Of a stretch of 64,000 nucleotides of DNA, positions 63,337 to 64,000 are shown one piece after another; the stretch's first letter is position 1, and the number at the start of each line of letters is the position of its first letter. This stretch comes from Rhodobacteraceae bacterium Alg238-R152 (lineage in GTDB: Bacteria > Pseudomonadota > Alphaproteobacteria > Rhodobacterales > Rhodobacteraceae): the NCBI GenBank assembly GCA_900537125.1, contig UNRJ01000003.1, positions 434,001 to 498,000 on the forward strand, read 5' to 3'. The notes beneath the pieces were generated by a model that was given only the letters and a program-made list of their open reading frames with translations, was not told the origin of the DNA and ran no database searches. The position numbers were made by a program, and so were the translations under genes.

Positions 63337-64000
63337 ATGAACCAGGAACTGACGAACAACCCGTTTAACCCACTGGCACCACAGAAGACTTTCGATGAGA
63401 TCAAAGTCTCGTTGGCGTCGCCTGAGCGGATCCTGTCGTGGTCCTACGGCGAGATCAAAAAGCCAGAAACCATCAACTACCGGACGTTCAAGCCAGAGCG
63501 TGACGGTCTGTTCTGTGCGCGCATCTTTGGCCCAATCAAAGACTACGAATGTCTCTGCGGCAAATATAAGCGCATGAAATATCGCGGCGTTGTCTGCGAG
63601 AAATGTGGTGTTGAAGTTACGCTTCAAAAAGTGCGCCGTGAGCGCATGGGCCACATCGAGCTGGCCGCGCCAGTAGCCCACATCTGGTTCCTGAAATCGC
63701 TGCCAAGCCGCATCGGTCTGATGTTGGACATGACACTGCGTGATCTGGAACGTGTGCTGTACTTTGAAAATTACGTTGTTATCGAGCCGGGTCTGACCGA
63801 CCTGACCTACGGCCAGATGATGACCGAAGAAGAGTACATGGATGCGCAGGACGCATACGGCATGGACGCCTTCACCGCCAACATTGGTGCGGAAGCGATC
63901 CGTGAGATGCTTTCGATGATCGATCTGGAATCTGAAGCTGACCAGCTGCGTGCCGATCTGGCCGAAGCCACTGGCGAGCTGAAGCCTAAGAAGATCATCA
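63337..64000 (+). CDS. rpoC: RNA polymerase beta' subunit, 5' part
   Basis: The first 221 codons of rpoC, running off the window. N-terminal [20 protein letters not shown], the Zn-binding [19 protein letters not shown] (zipper/zinc ribbon) and [20 protein letters not shown] are canonical. Shine-Dalgarno TTGAGG. With rpoB it forms one transcription unit. Confidence 0.97.
   Translation, partial: MNQELTNNPFNPLAPQKTFDEIKVSLASPERILSWSYGEIKKPETINYRTFKPERDGLFCARIFGPIKDYECLCGKYKRMKYRGVVCEKCGVEVTLQKVRRERMGHIELAAPVAHIWFLKSLPSRIGLMLDMTLRDLERVLYFENYVVIEPGLTDLTYGQMMTEEEYMDAQDAYGMDAFTANIGAEAIREMLSMIDLESEADQLRADLAEATGELKPKKII

Noticed and set aside
1..64000. tRNA/rRNA genes, CRISPR arrays, insertion sequences, prophage
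   Set aside because: I looked for T-loop consensus stretches, regularly spaced repeats, transposase-like frames and integrases and found none that hold up.

Overview
The window is about 64 kb of a chromosome from what looks like a marine alphaproteobacterium of the Roseobacter group (Rhodobacterales). This is an inference from the style of the proteins (1378-aa RpoB, plant-type glutamate-cysteine ligase, sulfopyruvate decarboxylase, split UxuA/UxaC, many short conserved roseobacter-type hypotheticals) and from a moderately G+C-rich base composition. I saw no tRNA or rRNA gene, CRISPR array, insertion sequence or phage gene.

Layout. 1-4.9 kb: a pteridine-reductase-like SDR, uvrC, pgsA, moaD and moaE. 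5-7.8 kb: a PLP decarboxylase divergent from an ArsR regulator, and a gene split by a one-base shift. 7.9-15 kb: an OmpA-type envelope protein with a very acidic tail, ubiA, rsmE, an acetyltransferase, a membrane protein and gshA. 14.9-17.9 kb: five tandem paralogues of a small protein family I cannot assign, with a small membrane protein among them. 18.1-22.3 kb: a methionine catabolic module mdeB-mdeA/mdeR. 22.3-25.6 kb: uxuA and uxaC for glucuronate. 26.4-33.9 kb: a capsule operon combining a group-2-type ABC exporter (outer-membrane lipoprotein, KpsE, KpsM, KpsT) with enzymes that resemble CDP-ribitol synthesis and a TagF-like polymerase. 34.1-41.8 kb: galM, gabD, comDE, an orphan peptide-type binding protein and a fused 2-oxoacid dehydrogenase E1.

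42-64 kb: the normally compact secE-nusG-rplKA-rplJL-rpoBC cluster is present in its usual order but opened at three places by unrelated genes: SnoaL/TetR/AhpD/GNAT between nusG and rplK, a chemoreceptor/desaturase/epimerase set between rplA and rplJ, and an FRG-domain protein, an L,D-transpeptidase-like protein and a flavin monooxygenase between rplL and rpoB. Terminator hairpins follow nusG, rplA and rplL, and genes on the opposite strand lie in all three gaps. The four pieces (secE-nusG, rplKA, rplJL, rpoBC) therefore have to be separate transcription units here, and two of them carry the same promoter-like pattern.

The items most worth a second look are the five-paralogue array, the ribitol-phosphate-like capsule in a Gram-negative setting, the opened ribosomal/RNA polymerase cluster with an FRG protein inside it, and the split gene at 7350. 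Start sites were chosen by Shine-Dalgarno spacing and family N-termini. Base-composition remarks come from hand counts of sample lines only.
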